NCBI GenBank assembly: GCA_016795505.1
Contig: JAEUHH010000064.1
Span: 62,001 to 126,000 of the forward strand
DNA length: 64,000 bases
From: Verrucomicrobiales bacterium
GTDB lineage: Bacteria > Verrucomicrobiota > Verrucomicrobiia > Verrucomicrobiales > DEV007
Reading direction: 5' to 3'
The position numbers were made by a program, and so were the translations under genes. The notes beneath the pieces are model-generated. The model saw only the letters and a program-made list of their open reading frames with translations. It made no database searches and was not told where the DNA came from. Within the stretch, counting starts at the first letter, position 1. Every line of letters begins with the position of its first letter. Shown one piece after another: positions 25,610-35,819 of the stretch.

Positions 25610-26596
25610 ATGACCTTGGCTGTTAGTCCGACCCGGCAGCGGGCGATTTTCTGGGTTTTTGTGCTGATCGATGTGATCCTCTGGGTGCTGGCATTCAGTT
25701 GGAAGCCTCCGCGGTTGGACTCCGCACCCATCGTGGCGGTAAACATCTGGCCGGGGACGGAATCGTTGATCGCGGCCCGGGAAATGGGAAAGGTGACCAC
25801 GCGGGAGATCAATTTCGTGGAAATGTCATGGAGCAGTTCCGCGATGCGGGCCTTCGGCAACCGGGCGATCGATGCCTCCGTGCTGGCGCTGAGCGAGGTG
25901 CTCCTGATGCGTGAACTGGGCTATCCGATCCGGGTGATCATGGCGGTGGATGAGTCTGTCGGCGCCGATGCGATCGTTGCGGGACCCGGGATCAACGGAG
26001 TTCCGGAACTGAGGGGAAAGCGGGTCGGGGTCGAGATCCGATCGGTCGGGCATTACCTGCTGGGCAGGGCGCTGCAGGACGCGGGCATGAGCATCGACGA
26101 TGTGGAACTGGTCCCGGTCGTGTTGCCGGAGATCGAGACGGCTTTCACCGAGTTGGGGGTGGATGCCGTGGTGGCGGCCGAGCCATGGCTGAGCCGGATC
26201 AACGCCAGGGGAGGGCGGGTGATCTACGATTCGGCCGACACGCCCGGGGAGATCATCCGGGTGATGATTGCCCGGGATGTTGTGATTGAGAGATCCCCCG
26301 CTCCATTGGGGAAATTGCTGGATGCTCACTTCCGTCTGGCTGATCCGACTGACTGGAGTGAGGATGCGAGAGTGGGCATCCTGCGGCGGGAAGGAGTTTC
26401 GGCGCCCGAGTTCGACCGCATCCGGAAAGGGGTGCGGCTGTATTCGCGGACTGATCAGACTTCGATGCTTTCCGGAGAATCTCCGTCTCTGACGGCCGCG
26501 CTGGATCGGGTGGCCGCGAGGATGCGGGAACTGGACCTGCTGACGGGAGGAACGAACAACCGTTTGGAAATCGACGACCGCTTCGTAACGCCATGA
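25610..26596 (+). CDS. Membrane-anchored NMT1/THI5-like substrate-binding protein
   Basis: This 328-residue protein has one N-terminal hydrophobic helix (about residues 12-29) that serves as an uncleaved anchor or signal. A periplasmic-binding fold of the NMT1/THI5 (taurine, nitrate, thiamine-precursor) type follows: NIWPGTESLIAARE, an SSSAMRAFGNRAIDAS segment, ELRGKRVGVEIRSVGHYLL and VDAVVAAEPWL. No ABC permease or ATPase is adjacent. Instead its stop overlaps the start of a sensor kinase by 4 bases (ATGA), so it is probably the ligand-sensing part of a signalling system. ATG 25610 was preferred to the upstream codon at 25553 because it places the helix close to the N-terminus. Confidence 0.87.
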   Translation: MTLAVSPTRQRAIFWVFVLIDVILWVLAFSWKPPRLDSAPIVAVNIWPGTESLIAAREMGKVTTREINFVEMSWSSSAMRAFGNRAIDASVLALSEVLLMRELGYPIRVIMAVDESVGADAIVAGPGINGVPELRGKRVGVEIRSVGHYLLGRALQDAGMSIDDVELVPVVLPEIETAFTELGVDAVVAAEPWLSRINARGGRVIYDSADTPGEIIRVMIARDVVIERSPAPLGKLLDAHFRLADPTDWSEDARVGILRREGVSAPEFDRIRKGVRLYSRTDQTSMLSGESPSLTAALDRVAARMRELDLLTGGTNNRLEIDDRFVTP

Positions 26597-28380
26597 GCCA
26601 GAGACTCTTCCGCTATCGCAGAGTCCGGCTGCCGCTCCTGGTGTTCTTTGCCGGTCTGACCCTGATCGTGCATCACGCGGTCCGAAGTCACCGCCAGAAT
26701 CTGGATCGGCAGATCTCGCTGGTCAGCCAGCAGGCGAGCGAGGCGGGAGCCCAGATCTCCGGGATGACGCAGCACCTGTTCCGCAAGAACCTGCCGCGTT
26801 CCGTCGATTTGCTTCTGAGTTATGCCTCGGTGTCGCCCGATCTGGAAATCGGCGTGGTCATCGACGCGGCGGACATCATTCGGCATTCGACCCGGCAGCA
26901 ATGGGAGGGAATGGCTCTGGCTGACAGTCCCTTTGCGGGTTTGGCGAGTCCTCTGGATGGCGTGAGGGAGAGAATGGAAGGGATGACCATCCAGGATCCA
27001 TCGGGACAGTCCCTGACGGGCTACTTCCCGTTTTGGAGCCGGCCCGAGAGCCGCACCAAGGGTGTGATCGTGCTGCACTACCGGCTGGATGGGGCTATCC
27101 TGACGGCTTGGAATGAGACGGTACACAATTCGATTTCGCAGACATTCTCGCTGGCCGCCGGGAGCCTGATGTTTTGGCTGATTTTAACGCAGTGGGCGGC
27201 ATCCGAGCGTCTGAGGCGGGTGGTGGATCAGGCGCGGACCCTGGTGGACCGCGGCGAAAAGCCGGTGCCACTCGAGGGCGAGGATGAGCTGGCTCAACTG
27301 TCCCGCAGTTTCTCCGCCGCGGCGGAGCGGATCGAGGAGACGGAGCTTCAGTTCCGCGAGTTGGCGGCGGGGATCCGCGATGTGTTCTGGTTTGTCCGCA
27401 ACGAGCGGGGGGCGACGCCTTTGGTGAACGATGCCTTCTCCAGGATCTGGGAATGCCCGGCGATGGAGTTGCTCCGTCGACGCTGGTCCTGGTTGCGCCG
27501 GGTGGCCAAGGAGGATCGCCGCAAGGCGCTGGAGTTCATCCGGGATCTGCGCGGCGGAGTCGAGGTGGGGACGATGGAGATCCGGCTTGTGTTTCCCGAA
27601 GGTCGTCAGAAATGGGTCGAATGCCGGGGTTTTTCCCTAGCCCACCAGCCGGGCCAGATCCGGGCGATCGGGGGGCTGGCCGCGGACGTGACGGAGCGCA
27701 AGGATATCGACCGGAGGCTGATGGAGGCGGCCGAGGATGAGCGCATGCGCATCGGGCTCGATCTCCACGACGATGTGTGTCAGCGGATGGCCGCCGTGCA
27801 GTTAAAGGGCGGCATTTTGCAGAACAGCCTGCAACGAGCCGGGCTGCCCCAGGCGGAGCTGGCTGCCGAAGTCTCCAGAAATCTCTCCGAGGCGACCGAA
27901 ATCGTGCGTGGCTTTGCCCACGGCCTGGCTCCGGTGGTGTTGGAAGCCGAGGGATTGGTGCCGGCCCTGGCGCAGTTGGCCCAGTTCATCGAGAAGGCCT
28001 TTGGCATTCGTTGTTGGGCCAGTTGCGGGGTGGCCGGCATCCCGCTGGATGCGACGGCCACCACCCACCTTTACCGCATCGCCCAGGAGTTGGTCACCAA
28101 TGCCGCTCGACATGCGAAACCGGCCGGCATCGGCATTTCCGTGACCCGGAGCGAGAGATTGCTGGTGTTGCAGGTCAGCAACGATGGCATTCCCTTTGAT
28201 GGTACACCGCCGGCAGGTTCGCGGGGCATGGGGTTGCATGCCATCCGGAAACACCTTGACGCGCTCGGAGGGCGGATTTTCTTCAAGCCCTCGCCCGAGT
28301 TGCTGGGAGGCACTCTGGCTGTCTGTGAGATTCCCCTGCCTCCGGAGCAGACTGACCCCAACTGGACTCCCGCCATATGA
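26593..28380 (+). CDS. NarL-type sensor histidine kinase
   Basis: This 595-residue inner-membrane kinase has transmembrane helices at about residues 12-28 and 180-198 flanking a periplasmic domain of about 150 residues. A HAMP-like segment follows, then a PAS domain (about 250-375), a HisKA_3 dimerisation domain with phospho-acceptor H392 (LDLHDDVCQR), and an HATPase_c domain (QELVTNAARHA, VSNDGIPFDG, RGMGLHAIRKHLDALGG). It should sense through the periplasmic domain, probably together with the binding protein encoded just upstream, and phosphorylate the regulator encoded just downstream. Both junctions are 4-base ATGA overlaps. Confidence 0.94.
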   Translation: MSQRLFRYRRVRLPLLVFFAGLTLIVHHAVRSHRQNLDRQISLVSQQASEAGAQISGMTQHLFRKNLPRSVDLLLSYASVSPDLEIGVVIDAADIIRHSTRQQWEGMALADSPFAGLASPLDGVRERMEGMTIQDPSGQSLTGYFPFWSRPESRTKGVIVLHYRLDGAILTAWNETVHNSISQTFSLAAGSLMFWLILTQWAASERLRRVVDQARTLVDRGEKPVPLEGEDELAQLSRSFSAAAERIEETELQFRELAAGIRDVFWFVRNERGATPLVNDAFSRIWECPAMELLRRRWSWLRRVAKEDRRKALEFIRDLRGGVEVGTMEIRLVFPEGRQKWVECRGFSLAHQPGQIRAIGGLAADVTERKDIDRRLMEAAEDERMRIGLDLHDDVCQRMAAVQLKGGILQNSLQRAGLPQAELAAEVSRNLSEATEIVRGFAHGLAPVVLEAEGLVPALAQLAQFIEKAFGIRCWASCGVAGIPLDATATTHLYRIAQELVTNAARHAKPAGIGISVTRSERLLVLQVSNDGIPFDGTPPAGSRGMGLHAIRKHLDALGGRIFFKPSPELLGGTLAVCEIPLPPEQTDPNWTPAI

Positions 28381-29066
28381 GCAAAACCCAAGCCGGTGAG
28401 AAGGCGAATCTCCATCGAGTGGCGATCGTCGACGACCACACCCTGATGCGGGAGGGCGTGCAATTGTTCATCGAGAGCCTGCCGGGTTTCACCTGCATCT
28501 GGACGGCCGGGAGCGCCCGCGAGGCGGTCGGCAAGCTGGAGCAGACCCCGCCAGACCTGCTGGTGGTCGACATCAGCCTGCCCGACCGGAATGGACTGGA
28601 ACTGGTCAAGGATGTCGTGGCGATGAAGGCGGACCTGCCCATTTTGGTCCTGTCGATGCACGACGAAAAACTGTATGCCCTGCGTGCCCTGCGGGCGGGG
28701 GCGAAAGGCTACGTGATGAAAAATGCCTCGCACCAGGTGCTGGAGGCGTCGCTGCGCCGCGTTGCCTCCGGCGGCATCGGAGTCAGTCCGGCCGTGTCCG
28801 AGATGGTCATCGGTGCCTACTCTTCCGGTGGCAAAGTGAGGCCCGAGGAAGGGCTGCACAGCCTCAGTGACCGTGAGTTCGAGGTCTTTCAGTTGATCGG
28901 AGAGGGCCAGAGCACCAATCAGATCGCGGAGTCACTGCGGATCAGCCCGAAGACGGTCGATGTCCATCGGATGAACATCCGCATGAAGTTGAATCTGGAA
29001 GACGGTGCCGCGCTTACCCGCTGGGCGATCCGGTGGACGGAGTCGCGTCGGCACGATCGGGAGTAA
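28377..29066 (+). CDS. LuxR/NarL-family response regulator
   Basis: This is a 229-residue regulator. The receiver domain has the acidic pair in AIVDDHTLM, the phospho-acceptor D65 (LVVDISLPDRNG), the Ser in LSMHD and the Lys in GAKGYVMKNA. The C-terminal LuxR-type helix-turn-helix (about 165-220) has LSDREFEVFQLIGEGQ and IAESLRISPKTVDVHRMNI. The start overlaps the kinase stop by 4 bases. Targets are unknown; no obvious repeated operator was seen in front of the operon. Confidence 0.95.
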   Translation: MSKTQAGEKANLHRVAIVDDHTLMREGVQLFIESLPGFTCIWTAGSAREAVGKLEQTPPDLLVVDISLPDRNGLELVKDVVAMKADLPILVLSMHDEKLYALRALRAGAKGYVMKNASHQVLEASLRRVASGGIGVSPAVSEMVIGAYSSGGKVRPEEGLHSLSDREFEVFQLIGEGQSTNQIAESLRISPKTVDVHRMNIRMKLNLEDGAALTRWAIRWTESRRHDRE

Positions 29067-29242
29067 ACCGGCGCCGGGGGTGCCGCTAAAGACATTTCCT
29101 AGGGCGTTACAAGCCACCCGCTGATGGAGCGGGATGAGGCGTCGGCGCACACTGGAGGAGCCTTTGCCACCTCCTCGATAGCAGCGGGATTCACCCCGGA
29201 TTGCCCGGCCGAAAGAGGTGGGATGGCGACCTGCCTCTACCC

Positions 29243-30469
29243 ATGAAATCCTCTCATACGCCCCATTTTCCCGCCAAACCACCCGGACTGCCATTTTCCA
29301 GCCTGCCTGCCGGTCTCTCTCGCGCTCTTGAGTCACCCAGAAAGGCGGCGGCGCCAAACCCGGCGGTTCGTGTGGCCCCAGCCCGCGGTGCCTGGGGCAA
29401 AGTGGATCAATATCCCTTCTTCTTGGAGGCTCCCGCGCATTTGCTCGACCGGATGCCGATGCCCAATCCCAAGATTCGCTGGTTTGTCAATGCCGCCGAA
29501 GCCGGTCAGGTGCTGGAGCGGATGGCAAAGGCGGGATTGCCTCAGGACATCATCCAAGCGATCAACCAACCCTCCAACCGGGCGATCATTGGCGACCAGA
29601 TGGTCTTTTTCCCGCCGCCGGTCAGCGTGCTGAAACTCGATCCCGAGGTACGGGCGGCGGTTTACCGGGAACTCAGGCGGTATCCGGCCAATGTGGACAT
29701 CGTCGGCCCTCTGGTCGTCGCCAACGGCAATGTTCAGGAGTGGTTCCACGGCTGCGGCCTGCGACCGGAACTGATCGAATTGATCGACCGGATGTCCTAT
29801 CGCCGGGGCGATGCCCTCGTTTTCAGCGATCTGTCGGCGGTGATGGGCCTGGTAAACGGCAACGCCGAGGGGCGGCAACTGATGTCGGTTTTCACCCGCA
29901 CCCGGACCCTCATCTTGAAGCTGAATCTGGAGGACGAGACGCGTCTGAATGAAGTGCGGGGCTTCTGGAATTTCGGTCCCGCGAACCAATCGCGGAATGT
30001 GCTGCCGCTCCTGCAATCCCTCTCCGAAACCCAGGCCCGCGACAGAATCGATGTCGCCCATCTCCTGCCGCCGCTGCCGCGCAAACTGCTCTACTCCTAT
30101 CCGGAGCTGTCGATGGTGGTGGATGGTGAGATGCCCGACTGTCACTGGACTTCCCTGAATTTCTTCAATTCCACTCCCGAGCCCACCTATCTCGACGGTC
30201 GCTTGGCCGCCGCCGCCTTGTTGGACAACTATCAGCCGGTCAAGGCGCCCTACAAATACGGCGACCTGCTCGTCTTCGTGGACAACGTGGTGGGAAATGC
30301 CTTCCACTCCTGCGTTTACATCGCCGACGACGTGGTCTTCACCAAGAATGGGCGGAATCTCCTCTCGCCGTGGGTGTTGCAGACGCTCGATCACGCCCGG
30401 CAGACCTACCTGTATGAGGGCAATGGCCGCATCCAGGGCTATCGGGCCAAAAGTCTCATGGGCAAGTGA
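29243..30469 (+). CDS. Protein of unknown function with possible NlpC/P60-like C-terminal domain
   Basis: This is a 408-residue protein. The first 50 residues are Pro/Ser-rich without a clear signal peptide. The middle part is helical and not recognised (EAGQVLERMAKAGLPQDIIQAIN). The last 130 residues may be a papain-like NlpC/P60-type domain, with a Cys at about 300 (MPDCHWTSLNFF), then YGDLLVFVD and a His at about 354 in AFHSCVYIADD, echoing the Cys...GDL.F...H..IYI pattern. This is a weak resemblance. It lies 176 bases after the regulator gene, so it could be a target, and it is convergent with the sulfatase-like gene. Confidence 0.62.
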   Translation: MKSSHTPHFPAKPPGLPFSSLPAGLSRALESPRKAAAPNPAVRVAPARGAWGKVDQYPFFLEAPAHLLDRMPMPNPKIRWFVNAAEAGQVLERMAKAGLPQDIIQAINQPSNRAIIGDQMVFFPPPVSVLKLDPEVRAAVYRELRRYPANVDIVGPLVVANGNVQEWFHGCGLRPELIELIDRMSYRRGDALVFSDLSAVMGLVNGNAEGRQLMSVFTRTRTLILKLNLEDETRLNEVRGFWNFGPANQSRNVLPLLQSLSETQARDRIDVAHLLPPLPRKLLYSYPELSMVVDGEMPDCHWTSLNFFNSTPEPTYLDGRLAAAALLDNYQPVKAPYKYGDLLVFVDNVVGNAFHSCVYIADDVVFTKNGRNLLSPWVLQTLDHARQTYLYEGNGRIQGYRAKSLMGK

Positions 30470-30477
30470 AAGCCGCC

Positions 30478-32220
30478 TCACCGCGGCTCCGACGGCTCGG
30501 TCTTTCGACGCAGGCTCAGCCGGCGAAAGGGGATCGACTGGCTTGATTCCATCGCGGGTGCGAGGGTGATCCATTCCTGGCCTGACCCGAGGACGATTTC
30601 TCCCACCAGGACAGGAATGTCATCTTCCTGATCCGGCTCGGCCGCGGGGAGGGGGAAATCCAGCCGCTCGTCGCCACAGCGCAGGATCAGCCTGGCCCCG
30701 GCGGCGTCTCCCCGGTCAGCGGCGGGGCAAAGCACTTCGTAGAGACCTTCTGGGGCGACGATTTCCACCGGCCAGCGGAGTTTCTGTCCGGAGGAGCGCC
30801 AGTCGGTCACGGTCCCCGAATCGTCGATCGGCGCCTCCCAGTCCCCTGAGGGGCTGGCTTCGGTGGCCCGCAGGGTGACGAGGGGCCAGTCCGGCCGACC
30901 TATTTCCACCGGGATCGGACCGAGGCCGTCGTCGGTCGTCTCGTCCATCCAGCGGGAGAAGTCGGCCCGCATGTCGCTGAGGAGAAAAGGATAGTCGTCC
31001 GACAGGTCGGTCCACTCGTGGGGATCGGCATTCAGATCGTACAGCTCCCAGCCGCTGTGGGTCTCCGAGGGCTCGCCCCGCCGCCAGGGGACGTCGCGTA
31101 GTGCCACCCAGCGATCGGTGCGCACTGCCACCGAGGCTTGATCGACGGCAAAGCCGGGCGGCGTCCACGAAGTAAACAGCAACCGGTTCGGCCAGCGGCC
31201 TGGCTGACCACCACTCGTCAGAGCTGGGGCCAGGCTCATGCCGTCGAGCCAGACGCGTTCGATCGGATCGATCGCGCAAAGATCCAGCAGGGTCGGCAGC
31301 AGATCGAGGTGGGCAGTGAGCCGGCGGAATTTCGTCCCCGCGGGTATGTGCCCCGGCCAGCTCACGAAGGCGGGCACCCGGACGCCGCCCTCGTGGACGC
31401 TGCCGCTGGCGCCGCGCAGGTGGCCGTTGTAGCGCACTTTCCCACCGTCGGGCGGCATTTCGGGGCCGCTGTCGGAGAGAAACCAGATCACCGTGTTTTT
31501 TCGCAGCCCTTCCCGCTCCAGCCAGTCGATCAGTTGCCCGCAACGGGCATCGAGAGCGGTGATGGACTCGTGGATGGCACCCGCCCATGAGCCTCCCACA
31601 GCGGGTGCAGTGATCGATCCGGCCGGCAGACGGACCAGGCAGAAAAACGGGCTGTCTTTTCCATGCTGCTCCGAGAGGAAAGCCATCGTCGCTGACCATA
31701 TGGCGTCGGCTGGTGGTCCATCAGGTCCTCCCGGCTCTTCGAACTCCCCCGTCCAAGGGCCAAACCATCCGGCGAACCGATCAAAGCCCTGGCCGGCTGG
31801 ATGATGCGGGCGGTTCGAGCCGTGCGACCAACCGCCGAAGTAAGCCGTCTCGTAGCCGGCTGCCTGAAAGTGCTCTGCCACCGTCAGCTCGTGCGCATGC
31901 ACGGTGCCTTCGCCCCGGGTGTCACCGCTGGCACCCGTCCGGTAGTGGTAGCGTCCCGTCAGCAGACTGGCCAGCGAGGTGGATGGCTGTGGGCACACGT
32001 GGAAGCGCTCCAGCCGCAGGCCCGATTCCGCGAGCGCATCGAGCCGTGGCGTGGCGAGGTCCGGATTGCCGTGGAGCCCCAAATCGCCCCAGCCAAAATG
32101 GCCGGCAACAATCACGATTACATTGGGTCGCTCGACCGCAGCCGAAGGCAGACTCCCCAGCGCCGCCAGCCCCAGAATGAGGCAGGCAAACCGGCAGGGA
32201 GGGAGGACAGGGCGGAGCAT
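30478..32220 (-). CDS. Sulfatase-fold protein with missing catalytic residues (pseudoenzyme)
   Basis: This is a 580-residue exported protein (signal peptide about 1-28) with the overall sulfatase fold: NVIVIV start, LDALAESG, LTGRYHYRTG, LVRLPAGS, EGGVRVPAFVSWPGHIPAG, HLDLLPTLLDL and DLNADPHEWTDLS. Catalytic positions are replaced. The metal-binding Asp-Asp after NVIVIV is G40-H41. The formylglycine motif CxPxR is P79-S-T-S-L83. SDNG is SDSG, the Lys of LRGGKGS is lost, and the GKWH element is GGWS. The last 130 residues hold an unassigned beta-rich extension. It probably binds rather than hydrolyses sulfate esters. The gene is intact, with no frameshift. Confidence 0.9.
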   Translation of the reverse strand: MLRPVLPPCRFACLILGLAALGSLPSAAVERPNVIVIVAGHFGWGDLGLHGNPDLATPRLDALAESGLRLERFHVCPQPSTSLASLLTGRYHYRTGASGDTRGEGTVHAHELTVAEHFQAAGYETAYFGGWSHGSNRPHHPAGQGFDRFAGWFGPWTGEFEEPGGPDGPPADAIWSATMAFLSEQHGKDSPFFCLVRLPAGSITAPAVGGSWAGAIHESITALDARCGQLIDWLEREGLRKNTVIWFLSDSGPEMPPDGGKVRYNGHLRGASGSVHEGGVRVPAFVSWPGHIPAGTKFRRLTAHLDLLPTLLDLCAIDPIERVWLDGMSLAPALTSGGQPGRWPNRLLFTSWTPPGFAVDQASVAVRTDRWVALRDVPWRRGEPSETHSGWELYDLNADPHEWTDLSDDYPFLLSDMRADFSRWMDETTDDGLGPIPVEIGRPDWPLVTLRATEASPSGDWEAPIDDSGTVTDWRSSGQKLRWPVEIVAPEGLYEVLCPAADRGDAAGARLILRCGDERLDFPLPAAEPDQEDDIPVLVGEIVLGSGQEWITLAPAMESSQSIPFRRLSLRRKTEPSEPR

Positions 32221-32304
32221 TGGGAGAAAGAGTCCCCCGATCCCACCCTCAGCGTCAATGGTTTTCCTGCGGGCGCGTGCGTCTTCCCGCCCCGGCCAGT
32301 CCGA

Positions 32305-33534
32305 TCAGAGCAGCGCGCCGATGCGGCGGCAGACTTCCTCCACATTGGCCCGGCTGTTGAACGCCGAGATGCGGAAATAGCCCTCTCCCGCGGCACCGAA
32401 GCCCGCGCCGGGAGTGATCACCACGTTGGCCTGTTCCAGCATCTTGTCGAACATGCCCCAGCTCGTCACGCCGGCCGGGCAGCCCACCCAGACGTAGGGT
32501 GCGTTGACCCCGCCAAAGACCGGCAGGCCGGCCTGGGCGCAGGCCTCGCGCAGCAGCGCCGCATTGCCCATGTAGTGATCGATCAACGTTTTCACCTCGG
32601 CCTTGCCTGCGTCGGAAAAGACCGCCTCGGCACCGCGCTGCACCGGATAACTGGCGCCGTTGAATTTCGTGCTGTGACGGCGGGACCAGAGCGGATGCAC
32701 CGCCTGCCGCGAGCCGTCCGCGAGCGTGCCGGTGAGCGCCTTCGGGATGATGGTGTAGGCGCAGCGCACCCCGGTGAAGCCGGCGATCTTCGAGAAACTG
32801 CGGAACTCCATCGCGCACTCATGCGCCCCCTCGATCTCGAAAATCGACCGCGGGATCTCCGGGTCGCGGATGAATGCCTCGTAGGCCGCATCGTAGAGGA
32901 TGATGGCGCCGTGCTCACGCGCGTAGGCCACCCAGGCGGTTAACTGTTCGCGGGTCGCCGTCGCGCCGGTGGGATTGTTCGGGTAGCAGAGATAGATCAG
33001 GTCGGCTTTGCCCTCGGGGATGGCCGGCACGAACTGGTTGGCGGCATTACAGGGGAGGTAGACCAGGCCCGCGTAGGCGCCGCTGGCGTCGGCGTCGCCG
33101 GTATTGCCCGCCATCACGTTGGTGTCCACATAGACCGGGTAGACCGGATCGGTGATCGCGATCGTGTTACCCGGGCCGAAAATGTCGAGGATGTTCCCCG
33201 TGTCGCACTTCGAGCCGTCGGAGATGAAAATCTCGTCCGCCGCGATGCCCAGGCCGGCAAACTGGTGATCCACGATCGCCTGCCGCAGGAATTCATAGCC
33301 CTGCTCCGGACCGTAGCCGTGGAACTGCTCACGCGTGCCCAGTTCGTCGATCGCCCGGTGCATCGCCTCGCGGCAGGCCGCCGGCAGCGGCTCCGTCACA
33401 TCGCCGATCCCGCAGCGGATGATGTTTTTCGCCGCCTCCGGATTCGCGTCGGAGAAGGCTTTCACCCGGCGGGCGATCTCGGGAAAGAGATAGCCGGCTT
33501 TCAGTTTCAGGAAGTTGTCGTTCAGACGGGCCAT
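32305..33534 (-). CDS. dapL: LL-diaminopimelate aminotransferase
   Basis: This 409-residue fold-type I PLP aminotransferase converts tetrahydrodipicolinate directly to LL-DAP for lysine and peptidoglycan. The N-terminus [24 protein letters not shown] is typical of DapL. Further marks are [64 protein letters not shown] and the PLP lysine in [14 protein letters not shown]. DapL occurs in plants, Chlamydiae and Verrucomicrobiota, fitting the host. The open frame runs far upstream, but ATG 33534 gives the canonical start and length. It is divergent from a small exported protein. Confidence 0.96.
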   Translation of the reverse strand: MARLNDNFLKLKAGYLFPEIARRVKAFSDANPEAAKNIIRCGIGDVTEPLPAACREAMHRAIDELGTREQFHGYGPEQGYEFLRQAIVDHQFAGLGIAADEIFISDGSKCDTGNILDIFGPGNTIAITDPVYPVYVDTNVMAGNTGDADASGAYAGLVYLPCNAANQFVPAIPEGKADLIYLCYPNNPTGATATREQLTAWVAYAREHGAIILYDAAYEAFIRDPEIPRSIFEIEGAHECAMEFRSFSKIAGFTGVRCAYTIIPKALTGTLADGSRQAVHPLWSRRHSTKFNGASYPVQRGAEAVFSDAGKAEVKTLIDHYMGNAALLREACAQAGLPVFGGVNAPYVWVGCPAGVTSWGMFDKMLEQANVVITPGAGFGAAGEGYFRISAFNSRANVEEVCRRIGALL

Positions 33535-33654
33535 GATGTTGCGGTTGGGGAAAAGTTCGGGTTTTGGGGCAAAAAGGAGCCTGACTGAACCGATTTTTGC
33601 CCGTCGTGCAAGCGGGCTGGCTTTTTTCCGCCCGATTTGGTGAAATGGTGTCGC

Positions 33655-34203
33655 ATGTACCTCCTTCAGCCTATCCGAGTCTGCCTGGGCGCCTTGCTGG
33701 CACTGCTGCCCGCCGCTGCGGCGATGGGGGCCGACCGACCCACCCCCTTTGACGAAGGCCGCCTCCAGATTGCCCTGCCCGACGGGTGGAAAGTCACCCA
33801 GCAGAGCATCGCCGGTAGTGACAGCATCGCCGGATGGGAGTCCTCGGACCGCAAGACCTCCCTCTACGTTCACCGCCTGCCCACCATGAGCCAGGCCGCC
33901 GACATGCGCAATTCCCTCCAGGCCACCATCGAGGCCATGGACCAGGCCGACCACTGGCTCATCCAGAAAATCGGCGACTACCGCGACATCACCCTCGGCG
34001 GTCTGCCCGCTGTCTATGTGAGCGTCGAGGCGGAGCTCCGCGCCGGCGAGCGCAAGACCCCGTTCCGCTTCCACTTCGCCATGATCGGCGCCGCGCGGGC
34101 CTTCTACCTGCTCCAGGCCAGCAACATCCAGCCCGTCAGGCAGATCCGGGAGGATGAGATCATCCGGATGATGAAGTCCTTCCAGGTTCTCCGCGAAGAA
34201 TAG
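33655..34203 (+). CDS. Small exported protein of unknown function
   Basis: This 182-residue protein has a Sec signal peptide (residues 1-27, ending AAAMGA). The mature domain begins with [16 protein letters not shown], a strand pattern seen in small periplasmic domains such as PsbP-like or DUF1795-like folds, and ends in a helix [11 protein letters not shown]. No catalytic residues are evident. ATG 33655 was preferred to the start at 33637 because it places the hydrophobic core close to the N-terminus. A membrane TMEM43 protein follows 84 bases downstream. Confidence 0.72.
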   Translation: MYLLQPIRVCLGALLALLPAAAAMGADRPTPFDEGRLQIALPDGWKVTQQSIAGSDSIAGWESSDRKTSLYVHRLPTMSQAADMRNSLQATIEAMDQADHWLIQKIGDYRDITLGGLPAVYVSVEAELRAGERKTPFRFHFAMIGAARAFYLLQASNIQPVRQIREDEIIRMMKSFQVLREE

Positions 34204-34287
34204 CGCCAGATCCGGCGACCCTCGATTTGCGCAGACCCCAAAGCCGCGCCAAAGTCCCGCCGTTTCCCAATCGCACATCGCACCACC

Positions 34288-35493
34288 ATGGCCGACGAGT
34301 TTACCGAGATCACCACCCAGGGATGGGGCAGCCGGGTCAAGAATGCCTTCGGCGGCATCATCTTCGGCATCATCCTCACCGTCGGCTCCTTTCCCCTGCT
34401 CTTTCTCAATGAAGGCCGCGCCGTGAAGCGTCACCAGAGCCTCCAGGAGGGCGCCGGGCTGGTGCAATCCGTCGCCGCGGACCGCATCGACCCCGCCCAC
34501 GAAGGCCGCCTCGTCCACGTCACCGGCACTGCCGAAGCGCGAAAGGGCGAGCCCCTGACCGATCCCGATTTCGGCGTCGTCGCACCGGGCGGGCTGAAAC
34601 TCCGGCGCAAAGTCGAGATGTATCAATGGACCGAGGAGCAGCGCCGCGAGACCCGCAACAAGACCGGCGGCGGCACCGAGACCGTCACCACCTACAACTA
34701 TGCCAAGCGCTGGTCTCCCGAATTGGAAAAATCAGCCAATTTTCACCACCCGGGCGGCCATCAGAACCCCACCTCGATGCCCTTTCCATCCGACCTCCGG
34801 ACCGCCGAATCGATCGCGCTCGGGGCCTTCACCCTGCCCGACTTTTTCGTCGCCCAGATCAATGACTTTCAGCCGCTCGACGGAGTGAAAGCCGACACCC
34901 TGCCCGAGGCCCTGCGCGGCAAGGTCAAACCCATCGAAAACGGCTTCTACGTCGGCGCCGACCCCGCCGCGCCCGCCGTGGGCGATGTGCGGGTCTCCTT
35001 TTCCGCCGTGCCCGCCGGACTTGTCAGTGTCGTGGCCCAGCAGAGCGGGGAGACCTTTGTTAAATACCGGACCGCCGCCGGCGGCGAGATCGAACTGCTC
35101 CAGATGGGCACCCGGTCTGCGGCCGAGATGTTTGCCTCGGCCGAGCAGGCGAACAAGGTCCTCACCTGGGCGCTGCGGCTGGCCGGCTTCATCGCCATGG
35201 CCATCGGCCTCAGCCTCGTCGCCCAGCCCCTGCGCGTCATGGCCGATGTCCTGCCGCTGGCCGGACGCGTCGTCGGGATGGGGATCGGCTTTTTCGCCTT
35301 TCTCGTCGCCGGCATCGGATCGACCATCACCATCGCCGTCGCCTGGATCAGTTACCGGCCCATCATCGGCATCCCGGTGCTGGTGCTGACCCTGGGTTTC
35401 TTCATCTGGCTCGTCGCCCGGCTCCGCAAAGCCCGCCCCGCCGCCGCACCATCGCTGGATCCAGCGAGTCCCGCGCCCCCGCCGCTGACGTGA
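34288..35493 (+). CDS. TMEM43 family membrane protein
   Basis: This 401-residue protein belongs to the TMEM43/LUMA family, found in animals and scattered bacteria. One transmembrane helix near residues 22-42 is followed by a large extracytoplasmic domain (about 45-295) with [36 protein letters not shown] and [15 protein letters not shown]. Three closing helices (about 297-385) include [14 protein letters not shown] and [14 protein letters not shown]. The bacterial function is not established. The C-terminal tail is Pro/Ala-rich. Confidence 0.9.
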   Translation: MADEFTEITTQGWGSRVKNAFGGIIFGIILTVGSFPLLFLNEGRAVKRHQSLQEGAGLVQSVAADRIDPAHEGRLVHVTGTAEARKGEPLTDPDFGVVAPGGLKLRRKVEMYQWTEEQRRETRNKTGGGTETVTTYNYAKRWSPELEKSANFHHPGGHQNPTSMPFPSDLRTAESIALGAFTLPDFFVAQINDFQPLDGVKADTLPEALRGKVKPIENGFYVGADPAAPAVGDVRVSFSAVPAGLVSVVAQQSGETFVKYRTAAGGEIELLQMGTRSAAEMFASAEQANKVLTWALRLAGFIAMAIGLSLVAQPLRVMADVLPLAGRVVGMGIGFFAFLVAGIGSTITIAVAWISYRPIIGIPVLVLTLGFFIWLVARLRKARPAAAPSLDPASPAPPPLT

Positions 35494-35819
35494 ACGGCGG
35501 TTCACTGCCGTTCGGCAGGAATGGGCGTGAGAGCGTGGTTAAACGGGGCTTGAAATCAAGCGCCGCAAATGGTCAGCGCCAGGTGCTTCGGGGAAGTTGT
35601 CTCGAAATAGGGAGGAATGGCCGGAGTTGACGATTCGACATGGACTGATACTGACGACACCCGTAAGCGAGTGCGAAAAAAATGAAGGCGCCGCCCGCTG
35701 CTCTAAACGGTTGACTTTGAGCGAGGTAAAAGAGCCCCTTGAGAAGATGAGTCTTCGCGAAATTAAGAAAATTATTAAAATTGTTGACAAATAGTGCAAA
35801 AATCGGTTTTCCTCACCGC
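35494..35819. other. AT-rich intergenic region
   Basis: There is no convincing gene here. The DNA changes from GC-rich to AT-rich, especially 35690-35819. A TTGACA hexamer at 35784-35789 is a possible -35 element for the next gene, but the best -10 at 17-base spacing (TTTTCC) is poor. A 65-codon frame starting with TTG at 35597 shows no family features. Confidence 0.5.

Noticed and set aside
35597-35794. 65-codon frame with TTG start
   Set aside because: No ribosome-binding site, no homology that I recognise, and composition like surrounding non-coding DNA.
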